Notes: generated by a model not told the origin, from the sequence alone. Counted from the stretch's first letter, positions 1 to 6,898 are shown. The stretch is 15,298 nt of DNA from CAZWHE01 sp964633825 (GCA_964633825.1 CAZWHE010000100.1:1-15298); one strand, 5' to 3'. Numbers and translations are program-made.

Positions 1-165
1 CATTCCATTCACGTTCTCGCCGATGTGTCGGACATGGAATCGGGCGAGCACAAGATCAACGTGGAGGTCATGAAGGGGAATGTCCCCTACAAAGGATCCG
101 TCACGGTTCGGGACGGCCGTGTCGTGGCGGAACGTCTCAAGCCGATCTACGAGGCGTTTCCATAG
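1..165 (+). CDS. C-terminal fragment of an unrecognised protein
   Basis: An open frame enters from the left edge and ends at TAG 163-165, giving the last 54 residues of a protein whose start is outside the window. The fragment alternates short hydrophobic and charged stretches (HSIHVLADV, HKINVEVMKG, GSVTVRDGRVV), a pattern that suggests a small all-beta domain. It shows no motif, membrane segment or metal-binding cluster that I recognise. It lies 59 bases before asnS on the same strand with no visible terminator between, so the two are probably co-transcribed. I do not assign a function. That it is coding is inferred from the uninterrupted frame, normal codon use and its position just before asnS. 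Confidence 0.6.
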   Translation, partial: HSIHVLADVSDMESGEHKINVEVMKGNVPYKGSVTVRDGRVVAERLKPIYEAFP

Positions 166-213
166 GAAAACAAGCCTTGTTTTCTTTCGACGAATCCCGC
201 CGACATCCCGGTG

Positions 214-220
214 AAGGAGG
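214..220 (+). promoter_or_regulatory. Ribosome binding site that sets the asnS start
   Basis: AAGGAGG lies 4 bases before ATG 225. The frame stays open upstream to 177, but that alternative has no comparable Shine-Dalgarno sequence and would add 16 residues not expected of AsnRS. The site therefore favours the start at 225. Confidence 0.8.
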
Positions 221-224
221 GCAG

Positions 225-1517
225 ATGGGTCACGTTTATATCGAGGACCTGGCGTCCCACACAGGCGAGAGAGTCACCATAAAGGGGTGGCTCTATAACA
301 AGCGTTCGTCTGGGAAGCTCCACTTTCTCCAGGTCCGCGACGGAACCGGTCTTGTCCAGGCCGTGATGTTCAAGGGAGACTTCGACGAGGAAACCTTCAA
401 GGCCTGCGACACTCTTTCCCAGGAGTCCTCTCTCGTCGTGACCGGCCTGGTGAAGGAAGACAAGCGGGCGCCGGGCGGCTTCGAGCTTTCCATTGAGAAT
501 GTGGAGATCGTCCAGAACGCCGAGCCTTATCCGATAACACCCAAGGAGCACTCGACGGCTTTTCTCATGGAAAACCGCCACCTCTGGCTCCGGTCGAAAA
601 AACAGCACGCCACTCTCCGTATCCGGGCCCGGGTTGTGAAAGCGATCCGCGACTTCTTCGATGAGCGCGGCTATGTCTGCATGGATTCGCCGATCTTCAC
701 CCCTTCCGCATGCGAGGGAACGACGACGCTTTTCAACGTGGACTACTTCGACGAAACGGCCTACCTGACCCAGTCGGGCCAGCTGTACGGCGAGGCAACG
801 GCCATGGCGTTCGGCAAGATCTATGTGTTCGGTCCGACCTTTCGCGCGGAAAAATCAAAGACGCGCCGCCACCTCACCGAGTTCTGGATGGTGGAGCCCG
901 AGATCGCCTACATCGAGCTGGACGGTATCATGGATCTCGCCGAGGAGTTCACGGCCTATATCGTGGAACAGGTGCTGAGAGACCGCCGCCGCGAGCTCGA
1001 TGTTCTCGAACGGGATCTTTCGAGCTTGGAAAAGATCGTGCCCCCCTTTCCTCGCATCACGTACACCGAGGCGGTCGATCTCCTCAAAAAGAAGGGGCAA
1101 GAGATCGAGTGGGGGGATGACTTCGGCGCACCCGATGAAACCCGTCTCGGAGAGCTCTTCGAGAAGCCCGTTCTCGTCCACCGCTGGCCGGCCGAGATCA
1201 AGGCTTTCTACATGAAACGGGATCCCGAGGACGAGCGGATCGCTCTGGGCGTCGACATGATTGCGCCCGAAGGCTACGGGGAGCTCATCGGCGGCGGCGA
1301 GAGGAGCATTGATCTCGAATACCTCCGGCGCCAGATCAAAGCCCACGATCTTCCGGAAGAAGCCTTCAAATGGTACCTCGATCTCCGCCGCTACGGCTCC
1401 GTTCCCCACGGCGGTTTCGGGCTCGGCCTGGAGCGGACCGTCGCCTGGATCTGCGGCACGCGCCACATCCGCGAGTGCATCCCCTTTCCGCGGATGCTCT
1501 ACAAGATCTATCCTTGA
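225..1517 (+). CDS. asnS: Asparaginyl-tRNA synthetase
   Basis: This class II aminoacyl-tRNA synthetase charges tRNA-Asn with asparagine using ATP in the cytoplasm. The 430-residue length equals the compact form of the enzyme, such as that of Bacillus. Residues 15-100 form the OB-fold anticodon-binding domain, with the pattern VTIKGWL...FLQVRDGTG. The catalytic core follows: motif 2 is at 206-220 (FRAEKSKTRRHLTEF, with R207 and E209) and motif 3 at 396-404 (GGFGLGLER). The segment YLTQSGQLYGEA at about 180-191 is typical of AsnRS and separates it from LysRS. AspRS is the closest alternative, but the spacing around motif 2 and the RRYGSVPHGGFGLGLER block fit AsnRS. The start at 225 is chosen for its strong ribosome binding site. 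The last 10 bases overlap the 3' end of the convergent radical SAM gene. A dedicated AsnRS suggests direct Asn-tRNA synthesis rather than sole reliance on the amidotransferase route. Confidence 0.95.
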   Translation: MGHVYIEDLASHTGERVTIKGWLYNKRSSGKLHFLQVRDGTGLVQAVMFKGDFDEETFKACDTLSQESSLVVTGLVKEDKRAPGGFELSIENVEIVQNAEPYPITPKEHSTAFLMENRHLWLRSKKQHATLRIRARVVKAIRDFFDERGYVCMDSPIFTPSACEGTTTLFNVDYFDETAYLTQSGQLYGEATAMAFGKIYVFGPTFRAEKSKTRRHLTEFWMVEPEIAYIELDGIMDLAEEFTAYIVEQVLRDRRRELDVLERDLSSLEKIVPPFPRITYTEAVDLLKKKGQEIEWGDDFGAPDETRLGELFEKPVLVHRWPAEIKAFYMKRDPEDERIALGVDMIAPEGYGELIGGGERSIDLEYLRRQIKAHDLPEEAFKWYLDLRRYGSVPHGGFGLGLERTVAWICGTRHIRECIPFPRMLYKIYP

Positions 1518-3235
1518 GAAGAGAGCTCTTTGCGAGGGCGGAATCCCGGGATGCCCCAGCGGCGGTAGAATGCGCGGTCCTCGAGCAGATCGGGAAGAGG
1601 GAAGACGCTGTATTTCCAGAACCCTGTCTTCCCGCCTCTCCTTAGAAGACGGACGCCGTGGGGTTGGTGTGTGCGAAGAAGAGCGGCAATCGCTTCCACT
1701 CCTTTTTCCCGGCCGGTGAGCCGTTGTGTCGCCCGGATAATCCAGGGCTGGCCGCGCGGATGCGGCGCCGAAGGAGCCCGGGCCGCCACCGCCCCGGAGC
1801 AGGCCGCGACGAGGCGCGGCATGTCCCGTTCCGGCACGAGAGACGCGGCGAAATCGGCGAGGTGGGCCATCCAGAAGACGGTGCGCAGCGCAACAGCGGA
1901 GAGGCTTCCTTTCATTCTGGGAAAACAGGATGAGCGCATCCCGTCCCAGACATCTAAGCCGCCGCCGTCGAGATCGGGGAGGAGCTCTTTCTGGATCGCC
2001 GAGCCGGCCGCCGGATAGAAAACGGACGGACAGATCTTCACGGGCTCTCCGGCCAGTCTGTCGAGCGTCGTCATGATCTCGCGCAGGAACTGGCCCGGGA
2101 AACCGGCCATGACATATGCCGTAACCGACATTCCGCACGACACGGCGTATTCGGTTGTATGGAGAAACCGTTGAAGAGAGCCTTCCCTGTTCATGGCGGA
2201 GAGAGAGGCGCTTTCCGTGGTCAGGGGGGCCAGGTGGAGTGTATTCAAACCGGCTTCGTACAGGGCGTCGATGAGCTCCGAATCGAGGCTTGTAAAAGAG
2301 AGCCCGTTGAGGGCTTCGAGCACGATTTTACGAAAACCGAAAGTGCGGCGGACCAGCTTCGCCAGCCTCAGCGCGCGGCCGCGGTCGAGGGTCATGTTGT
2401 CGTCCTCGAAGTCGAAGATTTCCGTTCCGAAACGATCCCGGCAGAGCTTCATTTCTGCAACAACGGCTTCGGGCGAACGGGCCCGGAAACGTTTCCCGGC
2501 CGTCAAGTGGGCGGAACAGAACGCACACTTGTGGGGGCATCCGCGTGAGGACAAGATCTGGGTGAGTCTTTTTCCTCTCTGTTGGTATGCATCGTGGTCG
2601 AGAAGCTCGCGTGCCGGGTAGGGGAGAGAGTCGAGGTCGGGAATGAACGCCGAAGGCTTAACGGAGGGGGAGCCGTTCTTCAGCACGGCTACGCCCGGAA
2701 TGTCCGACGGGTCCCGGCCTGCCGCGATCGAGTCGACGAGATCGGGAAAAGGGCCTTCCCCTTCACCGACAACAACGCAGTCTATGTCGGGATCGGCGAG
2801 AAGGGTTTCGGGAAAAGCGGAAGGATGGCCTCCGCCCATGACGATCCGAGCTTTGGGCGCGGCCCGCCTGGCAGCGGCCGCCGTCTCTTTGGATTCGCGG
2901 GCGTAAGGCGAGAAAAGAGACGAGATCCCCACAACGTCGGGTGAAATCTCTTGGACGCGTTCTTCGATCTCATCGTATGACGGCCCGAAGTGTCTGTACC
3001 TTCCGAAGAGGCTGAAAGGGGCGGAATCGAGCGCATGAGTTTTCAGGTCCGTTTCGACGGCCGCCGAAGGGGGAGCGCAGGTCTGTTCCTTTCTTATCGA
3101 GCCCGAGTCGATGAGGTGGACTTGGTGGCCTCTCTTTTTCGTGACGGCGGCCAGGTAGAGGAGTCCGAGAGGCAGCCGGCGGAGAGGGCTGTTGTAAAAA
3201 TCTCTCACCGGCGGATTGATAAACAGGACTTTCAA
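1508..3235 (-). CDS. B12-binding-domain radical SAM protein, substrate unknown
   Basis: This 575-residue protein has the layout of cobalamin-type radical SAM enzymes. Residues 1-170 form a Rossmann-like B12-binding domain (MKVLFINPP at the start, VVGISSLFSPY at 101-111, IVMGGGHPSAFPE at 131-143, VVVGEGEGPFPDL at 154-166). I see no DxHxxG histidine, which is common in this group. Residues 225-400 hold the radical SAM core, with the cluster ligands C233, C237 and C240 in CPHKCAFC, followed by FDFEDDNMTLD at 274-284, expected to shape the SAM site. Residues 450-575 are basic and have no recognised domain. The start is TTG 3235, with AGGAGG 10 bases upstream (3246-3251). Family members methylate or rearrange unactivated carbons in lipids, cofactors and natural products, and nothing here identifies the substrate. 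It is divergent from the EpmA-like gene but is not an EpmB, because it lacks the lysine aminomutase layout. Confidence 0.88.
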   Translation of the reverse strand: MKVLFINPPVRDFYNSPLRRLPLGLLYLAAVTKKRGHQVHLIDSGSIRKEQTCAPPSAAVETDLKTHALDSAPFSLFGRYRHFGPSYDEIEERVQEISPDVVGISSLFSPYARESKETAAAARRAAPKARIVMGGGHPSAFPETLLADPDIDCVVVGEGEGPFPDLVDSIAAGRDPSDIPGVAVLKNGSPSVKPSAFIPDLDSLPYPARELLDHDAYQQRGKRLTQILSSRGCPHKCAFCSAHLTAGKRFRARSPEAVVAEMKLCRDRFGTEIFDFEDDNMTLDRGRALRLAKLVRRTFGFRKIVLEALNGLSFTSLDSELIDALYEAGLNTLHLAPLTTESASLSAMNREGSLQRFLHTTEYAVSCGMSVTAYVMAGFPGQFLREIMTTLDRLAGEPVKICPSVFYPAAGSAIQKELLPDLDGGGLDVWDGMRSSCFPRMKGSLSAVALRTVFWMAHLADFAASLVPERDMPRLVAACSGAVAARAPSAPHPRGQPWIIRATQRLTGREKGVEAIAALLRTHQPHGVRLLRRGGKTGFWKYSVFPLPDLLEDRAFYRRWGIPGFRPRKELSSQG

Positions 3236-3352
3236 AGGGGACCGGCCTCCTCTCCTGTCAAAATCACTCGATTCGGGTGAAAGCGCACTTTATCCGCTCC
3301 TTCATTCGGGAGAGAACAAAATAATCGATGAAAGTGGTAAGATGACGCAGCC
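3236..3352. promoter_or_regulatory. Divergent intergenic region between the radical SAM and EpmA-like genes
   Basis: These 117 bases separate two divergent starts, so both promoters should lie here. On the + strand, AATAAT at 3320-3325 is a possible -10 for the EpmA-like gene, but I see no convincing -35. On the - strand, the Shine-Dalgarno sequence AGGAGG (3246-3251) serves the TTG start at 3235. No clear hairpin or operator is visible. Confidence 0.4.
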
Positions 3353-4657
3353 ATGAGCAGAGACAAAACCGAAGAAAACAGGTATCCGGCACGGTCGCGG
3401 CGGGAGTGCGTGATCTCCCGGATCGTTCCCGGCCGGCGGACCTGGATCGCCGGACGCTTGCATGTCTCTGCCGGGGGAGAGCTCTCTCTCCGGGATGCGT
3501 CGGGATCGATCGCGCTGAAGTCAGGGGATGATTTCCCCCCAGGGGCCGGAGACATTGTCGATCTTTTCGGGGAGATCGATGAAAAAGGGATTTTCCGGAT
3601 TGTTTCGTTTGACGTCTTGGCGCCGGGGCGTGATCTCCTTGCTCCCGGATCGGTCAACGACAGGCTCAGGGATGCGGGCAGCGTCCCCTTTCTCCGGCGG
3701 AACCTCGTTCGGGACTCGGTGAGGAGCTTCTTTTTCGAGAAAGGTTTTCTCGAAGTGGAAACACCGGTTCTCGTTCCCGTGCCCGGACAGGAGCCCCATC
3801 TCGAGCCTTTCCGGACAACGATCGAAACGCTTAAGGGAAAGCGGGAGGGTTTCCTCATTACTTCCCCTGAACACAACCACAAGCGCCTTCTTGCCGCCGG
3901 CCATGAAAAGATCTTCGAGATCACCCGGGCTTTCAGGAACGGGCCGGAAGAGGGTCAAGGTCTTCACTGGTATGAGTTCACCCTTCTGGAATGGTATCGA
4001 GCCTTTGCGTCATATCTGGAAATCATGGAGGACGTGGAGAACCTGATCGCTTATACGACCGTTCACACGTCCCGGGCGGCGGGTGGAACCGCCGCCGGCA
4101 AGTATAGCCCGCCCTTCAGACGTCTCACGGTGAGTGAAGCTTTTCAGGACCTCGCTCGCGTGGACCTGGCTCCTTTCCTTGCGGGTGAACAATTCGCGGT
4201 CGAGGAAGCCGCGAGGGGAGATTACGGCCTGTCTCCCGAGGATCGGCCGGCGGAACGGTTCTTCAAGATTCTCATCGGCGGTGTTGAGCCGGCCCTGCAA
4301 TCGATGGGACCCGTCTTTCTCGTCGACTACCCTGCATCCCAGGCCGCCCTCTCAAAGGTCAAGTCCGATGATCCGGCCCTGTGCGAAAGATTCGAGCTTT
4401 ACATCGACGGCGTGGAACTGGCAAACGGGTTTAGCGAGCTCAACGATCCGGTCGAACAGCGCCGGAGGTTCAGAGAGAACGCGGCCCTTCGAGCCGAAGA
4501 GGGGCGGGCCGAGCTGCCCGTTGACGAAGATTTTCTCGAAGCGCTCGATATTGGAATGCCGCCCGCCGGGGGGGTGGCCCTCGGCCTGGAACGCCTCATG
4601 ATGGTTCTCTATGGGGAGAAAGAGATCACCTCTTTCCAGCCTTTTTCGATGAAGTGA
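3353..4657 (+). CDS. epmA: EpmA/GenX-type EF-P lysine ligase with an N-terminal OB-like domain
   Basis: EpmA (PoxA/GenX) is a paralogue of the LysRS catalytic core that attaches (R)-beta-lysine to a lysine of elongation factor P. The 434-residue product has a full EpmA core from about residue 110: FLEVETP at 132-138, SPEHNHKRLLAAG at 171-183, a motif 2 region FEITRAFRNGP (188-198), HWYEFTLLEWY (205-215), PASQAAL (327-333), VELANGFSEL (354-363) and motif 3 GVALGLER (407-414). A409 in GVALG matches the Ala that EpmA has where LysRS has Gly. E. coli EpmA is about 325 residues. The extra part here (residues 17-95) reads as a compact OB-like fold (WIAGRL...LSLRDASGSIAL). No good ribosome binding site precedes ATG 3353, and I see no better in-frame start. 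The EF-P gene is 6.4 kb downstream. A truncated LysRS is less likely, given the Ala and the short linker regions. Confidence 0.85.
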   Translation: MSRDKTEENRYPARSRRECVISRIVPGRRTWIAGRLHVSAGGELSLRDASGSIALKSGDDFPPGAGDIVDLFGEIDEKGIFRIVSFDVLAPGRDLLAPGSVNDRLRDAGSVPFLRRNLVRDSVRSFFFEKGFLEVETPVLVPVPGQEPHLEPFRTTIETLKGKREGFLITSPEHNHKRLLAAGHEKIFEITRAFRNGPEEGQGLHWYEFTLLEWYRAFASYLEIMEDVENLIAYTTVHTSRAAGGTAAGKYSPPFRRLTVSEAFQDLARVDLAPFLAGEQFAVEEAARGDYGLSPEDRPAERFFKILIGGVEPALQSMGPVFLVDYPASQAALSKVKSDDPALCERFELYIDGVELANGFSELNDPVEQRRRFRENAALRAEEGRAELPVDEDFLEALDIGMPPAGGVALGLERLMMVLYGEKEITSFQPFSMK

Positions 4658-4703
4658 TCCTGTCTTTTTAATGCACAGCCGACTCCGATATCGACAGAAG
4701 GTG

Positions 4704-4731
4704 TTATCTTTCAACTCCTATCAACTATAAT
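4704..4731 (+). promoter_or_regulatory. Sigma70-type promoter of the HEAT-repeat gene
   Basis: A perfect -10, TATAAT, lies at 4726-4731. The best -35 is weak (TTATCT at 4704-4709, 16-base spacer). Transcription would begin near 4738, just before the hairpin at 4752. The GTG at 4734, the farthest in-frame start, would then lie outside the transcript, which supports ATG 4839 as the real start. Confidence 0.6.
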
Positions 4732-4751
4732 AAGTGGGGTGTGGTGCTAAG

Positions 4752-4791
4752 GGAGATTGGAGCCGACGGCTGTCGCCGCGGCTCAATCTCC
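4752..4791 (+). repeat. Leader hairpin element, copy 1
   Basis: GGAGATTG and CAATCTCC bracket a stem that continues through AGCCG and CGGCT with one bulged G, giving 13 base pairs. The apical part can add CGGC-TGTC-GCCG. The 40-nt unit matches the minus strand of 10737-10777 in 37 of 41 aligned columns (three substitutions, one indel). It lies in the predicted 5' untranslated region, about 14 bases after the inferred transcription start and 48 bases before the start codon. Two further blocks shared with the other leader follow it: 4801-4817 and 4817-4828. Confidence 0.75.
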
Positions 4792-4800
4792 TGCGTGGTC

Positions 4801-4828
4801 CTGCGAGCGGAGTTGCAAAAGAGGATCG
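4801..4828 (+). repeat. Shared leader blocks downstream of hairpin copy 1
   Basis: The block at 4801-4817 (CTGCGAGCGGAGTTGCA) equals the minus strand of 10781-10797 except for one base. It is followed directly by AAAAGAGGATCG (4817-4828), which matches the minus strand of 10722-10734 with one inserted base. In this leader the purine-rich block runs into the ribosome binding region of the HEAT gene. In the other leader it lies about 120 bases before the start codon. The order of blocks therefore differs between the two leaders. Confidence 0.65.
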
Positions 4829-4838
4829 GAGAAGAGCG

Positions 4839-6521
4839 ATGTGTTCCAAGATACAATCACGACAGACGGGCGTTAAGGGATATGGGGGCTTCAAATCGGT
4901 TTTGTTGCCGCCCGCGCTCCTCATGAGCGGCCTCCTTCTCTTTTCTGGATTGCTCTTGGGCGACGATCTCCTCAGGGTCTCGGGCCGCTCCCTGAAGCCC
5001 GCGCAGGAGCGATATATCCGGGAAAGAGTCAAATCGCTGAGGGAATCGGATCATGCCAAGCGCTTCGAAAATGTGCGTTCCCTGATCGGCCTGGACACTC
5101 TTGCGGTCCCCTTTCTGGCAGAGGAAGCGCGGCACGGATCCAACCCCATTCCTGTCCGGTGCGCTCTGTTGACTCTCTCCGAGATCGCGGCGCAGGAAAC
5201 ATTCGGGATCATCATCGATATCGTCAAGAATGACCGAAAGGGCAGGGACGAAAGAGCCATCGCCGCTCTCGGACTGGGAAAACTGGGGACTCTCGCCGAG
5301 GCATCCAACCTCAAAAAGATGCTCCGCAGGGGAGAAGAGAGGCTTCTCCGCAAAACAGCGGCTCTGGCTCTGGCCAGAATGGGTGACGAATCGTCCACCC
5401 CGGTGATCTTAAGCCTCCTGAAACAGGAACGGGATGACAGGGTCGCCGTGACTCTCCTTGTTGCCGGGGCCATGGCCGGTGGAAAAGAGTACACCACTGT
5501 GATCCCGAATCTGATCAAGGGGATGAAACCGCGCCGGAGGAGAGCGGCTGTGCTCGGGGCTGCGTTCCGTTCGGATCCTGTTTTACTGGCTTGCCTGCTC
5601 AAGTACGGAGTTCGCGACGAAGAGACGCACAGAAACCTGGCGGTCTGTCTCGGTCGGTATCAGGGCGAACATGTGGAATCTCTTTTGTCAGAGACAGCCC
5701 GGGGCCAGGATGAAACGGCGGCGCTCGATGCGCTTTATTCGCTGGCATCGGCGGCCGGGGAGGGATCGGTTCCCGTTCTTGCCGAAATCCTTTCCGCTCC
5801 CCGGTTTTCAGCCGAGAGGCGATGTCACGCTCTGCTGGCGGCTGCGGACGTCGGTTTGGCCGGGGCTTTTCTCGAAAAGAGCCGGGAGGCTCTCTCTCAC
5901 TCTTCAAGCCTTGTGCGGTCTTCGGCTGCATTGGCGATCGCGGCATTCCAAGATCATGGAGCGGTGCCGCTGCTGAGGAAAACGCTGTCCAATGAGAATG
6001 AAAAAGAAACCTTGCGAGACCTCATCATGGTCATCGGCCTTCTCGGTTCAGAGCAGGATCGGGGGGTTCTGGCAAAGTGGCTGAAACCCGACGCCGACCC
6101 GGATCTGAAAACCATGGCCGGAATAGCGGGGAAGGTTCTTGGGAAAAAGATGGAGCGTGCCTTGCTCGAGGGAGAGTATGAGAAGAGGATCTCATCTCTT
6201 TCGGGTCGCTGGTCTTATCGGTTTCGCAGCGCTTTTCTCGACGAAGTCCGCTACGGTTTGGAGCTTGACTCCATTCTCAGAAGAGAGCCGGGCGATACGG
6301 GTCAATCCCGCGAGCCCGCCGATTCGCCCGGTGGAGAAGGGGGAAGCGAAGAAACGGGGGGCGACGATCCCGCGTCCGGGGAGGAAGAGGGGGCGGGGGG
6401 AGAAGAGAATAACTCAAAGCGCAGGCTTCTCGTTCGCGGCGAAGTCGTGGAATGGGATATCCTCCACTGGTTCGAGGATCTCGGCTATTTTCCCGATCTC
6501 TTTTTCCGGGGCCGGCAATGA
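4839..6521 (+). CDS. Exported HEAT-repeat protein with an acidic linker and short C-terminal motif
   Basis: The 560-residue product begins with basic residues and a hydrophobic stretch (VLLPPALLMSGLLLFSGLLL, about residues 21-40), which fits a signal peptide or N-terminal membrane anchor. There is no lipobox cysteine. Residues 60-470 are a chain of roughly ten HEAT-like helix pairs, for example AIAALGLGKLG, KTAALALARMGDESSTPVIL and RSSAALAIAAFQDHGAVPLL, which form alpha-solenoids used for protein binding. Residues 483-529 are a Gly/Glu/Asp/Ser-rich, probably disordered linker. The final 31 residues (GEVVEWDILHWFEDLGYFPD...) are rich in aromatics and look like a docking motif. ATG 4839 has a GGAG-containing site 7-8 bases upstream. 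A longer frame back to GTG 4734 would run through the leader hairpin and start before the inferred transcription start. The binding partner is unknown. The gene shares leader elements with the other HEAT protein, the protease at 8159-10600. Confidence 0.82.
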   Translation: MCSKIQSRQTGVKGYGGFKSVLLPPALLMSGLLLFSGLLLGDDLLRVSGRSLKPAQERYIRERVKSLRESDHAKRFENVRSLIGLDTLAVPFLAEEARHGSNPIPVRCALLTLSEIAAQETFGIIIDIVKNDRKGRDERAIAALGLGKLGTLAEASNLKKMLRRGEERLLRKTAALALARMGDESSTPVILSLLKQERDDRVAVTLLVAGAMAGGKEYTTVIPNLIKGMKPRRRRAAVLGAAFRSDPVLLACLLKYGVRDEETHRNLAVCLGRYQGEHVESLLSETARGQDETAALDALYSLASAAGEGSVPVLAEILSAPRFSAERRCHALLAAADVGLAGAFLEKSREALSHSSSLVRSSAALAIAAFQDHGAVPLLRKTLSNENEKETLRDLIMVIGLLGSEQDRGVLAKWLKPDADPDLKTMAGIAGKVLGKKMERALLEGEYEKRISSLSGRWSYRFRSAFLDEVRYGLELDSILRREPGDTGQSREPADSPGGEGGSEETGGDDPASGEEEGAGGEENNSKRRLLVRGEVVEWDILHWFEDLGYFPDLFFRGRQ

Positions 6522-6522
6522 G

Positions 6523-6550
6523 AACGGCTGATCAGGGGCATGTTCTTTTT
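6523..6550 (+). terminator. Weak candidate terminator after the HEAT-repeat gene
   Basis: AGAAC and GTTCT can pair around a 16-base loop, and a run of T (TTCTTTTT) follows immediately. The stem has only five pairs, so this is a marginal intrinsic terminator. Its position, directly after the stop codon and before the next promoter, makes it plausible. Confidence 0.3.
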
Positions 6551-6552
6551 AC

Positions 6553-6580
6553 TGGACAGCGGGCAAACACTCTCTAGAAT
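6553..6580 (+). promoter_or_regulatory. Sigma70-type promoter of the NIL-domain gene
   Basis: TGGACA (6553-6558) and TAGAAT (6575-6580) each match the sigma70 consensus at five of six positions and are 16 bases apart. The start of transcription would be near 6587, leaving a leader of about 75 bases before ATG 6662. Confidence 0.5.
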
Positions 6581-6648
6581 GAAATTTTCGATTCTTCAAG
6601 ATGTATTATCTGAACTTCTGCGTTGAACCCGACTTGTACCGAAAGGAT

Positions 6649-6653
6649 GGAGG
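6649..6653 (+). promoter_or_regulatory. Ribosome binding site that sets the NIL-protein start
   Basis: GGAGG lies 8 bases before ATG 6662. The in-frame alternatives, TTG 6623 and ATG 6647, have weaker sites, and the ATG at 6647 overlaps this one. The start at 6662 also gives a typical compact NIL-domain length. Confidence 0.7.
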
Positions 6654-6661
6654 TGTCACGC

Positions 6662-6898
6662 ATGACTTTGACTAAGAAAAGGATTTACTGCACCTTTCCC
6701 AAGGAATTGATTCGAGAACCCATTCTCTACAATCTTGGCAAGAACTTCGACGTGATTCCCAATATCCGCGGAGCGTCCATATCCGACGATATAGGTTTGG
6801 TTTACCTGGAGCTCGAAGGCGAGGAAGAGGAGGTGAACAAGGCGATGCAATACCTCCTCGACAGGGATGTCAAACTCGATCCCGTTATCGGAGAGTGA
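6662..6898 (+). CDS. Small stand-alone NIL-domain protein
   Basis: The 78-residue product is almost entirely one NIL domain, a small ferredoxin-like alpha/beta fold found at the C-terminus of MetN-type methionine ABC transporters and in some ferredoxin-linked proteins. The expected order is visible: strand (KRIYCTFP), helix (REPILYNLGKNF), strand (DVIPNIRGASISDD), strand (IGLVYLELEG), helix (EEEVNKAMQYLLDRDV) and a final edge (KLDPV). In transporters the domain senses methionine. Free-standing copies may bind a small molecule or a partner, but no role can be assigned here. There is no MetN, MetI or ferredoxin domain nearby. The last 14 bases overlap the 3' end of the convergent endonuclease Q gene. 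The gene has its own promoter and a strong ribosome binding site, so it looks independently expressed. Confidence 0.8.
   Translation: MTLTKKRIYCTFPKELIREPILYNLGKNFDVIPNIRGASISDDIGLVYLELEGEEEEVNKAMQYLLDRDVKLDPVIGE

Noticed and set aside
855..2138. 427-residue open frame on the minus strand overlapping asnS and the radical SAM gene
   Set aside because: It spans parts of two well-supported genes in another frame, is Arg/Gly/Pro-rich, and shows no domain.
1508..3235. Identification of the radical SAM protein as EpmB, partner of the EpmA-like enzyme
   Set aside because: It has an N-terminal B12-binding domain and lacks the lysine 2,3-aminomutase layout, so only the divergent position suggests a link.
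4217..4240. GGGGAGATTACGGCC...TCTCCC within the EpmA-like gene, resembling the leader hairpin
   Set aside because: It shares only the GGAGATT start and a short GGC stretch, lies inside a conserved coding region, and lacks the other shared blocks.
4734..4838. Longer N-terminus for the HEAT protein, starting at GTG 4734
   Set aside because: It would begin before the inferred transcription start (TATAAT at 4726-4731), run through the shared non-coding hairpin, and put 35 polar residues ahead of the signal-like segment.
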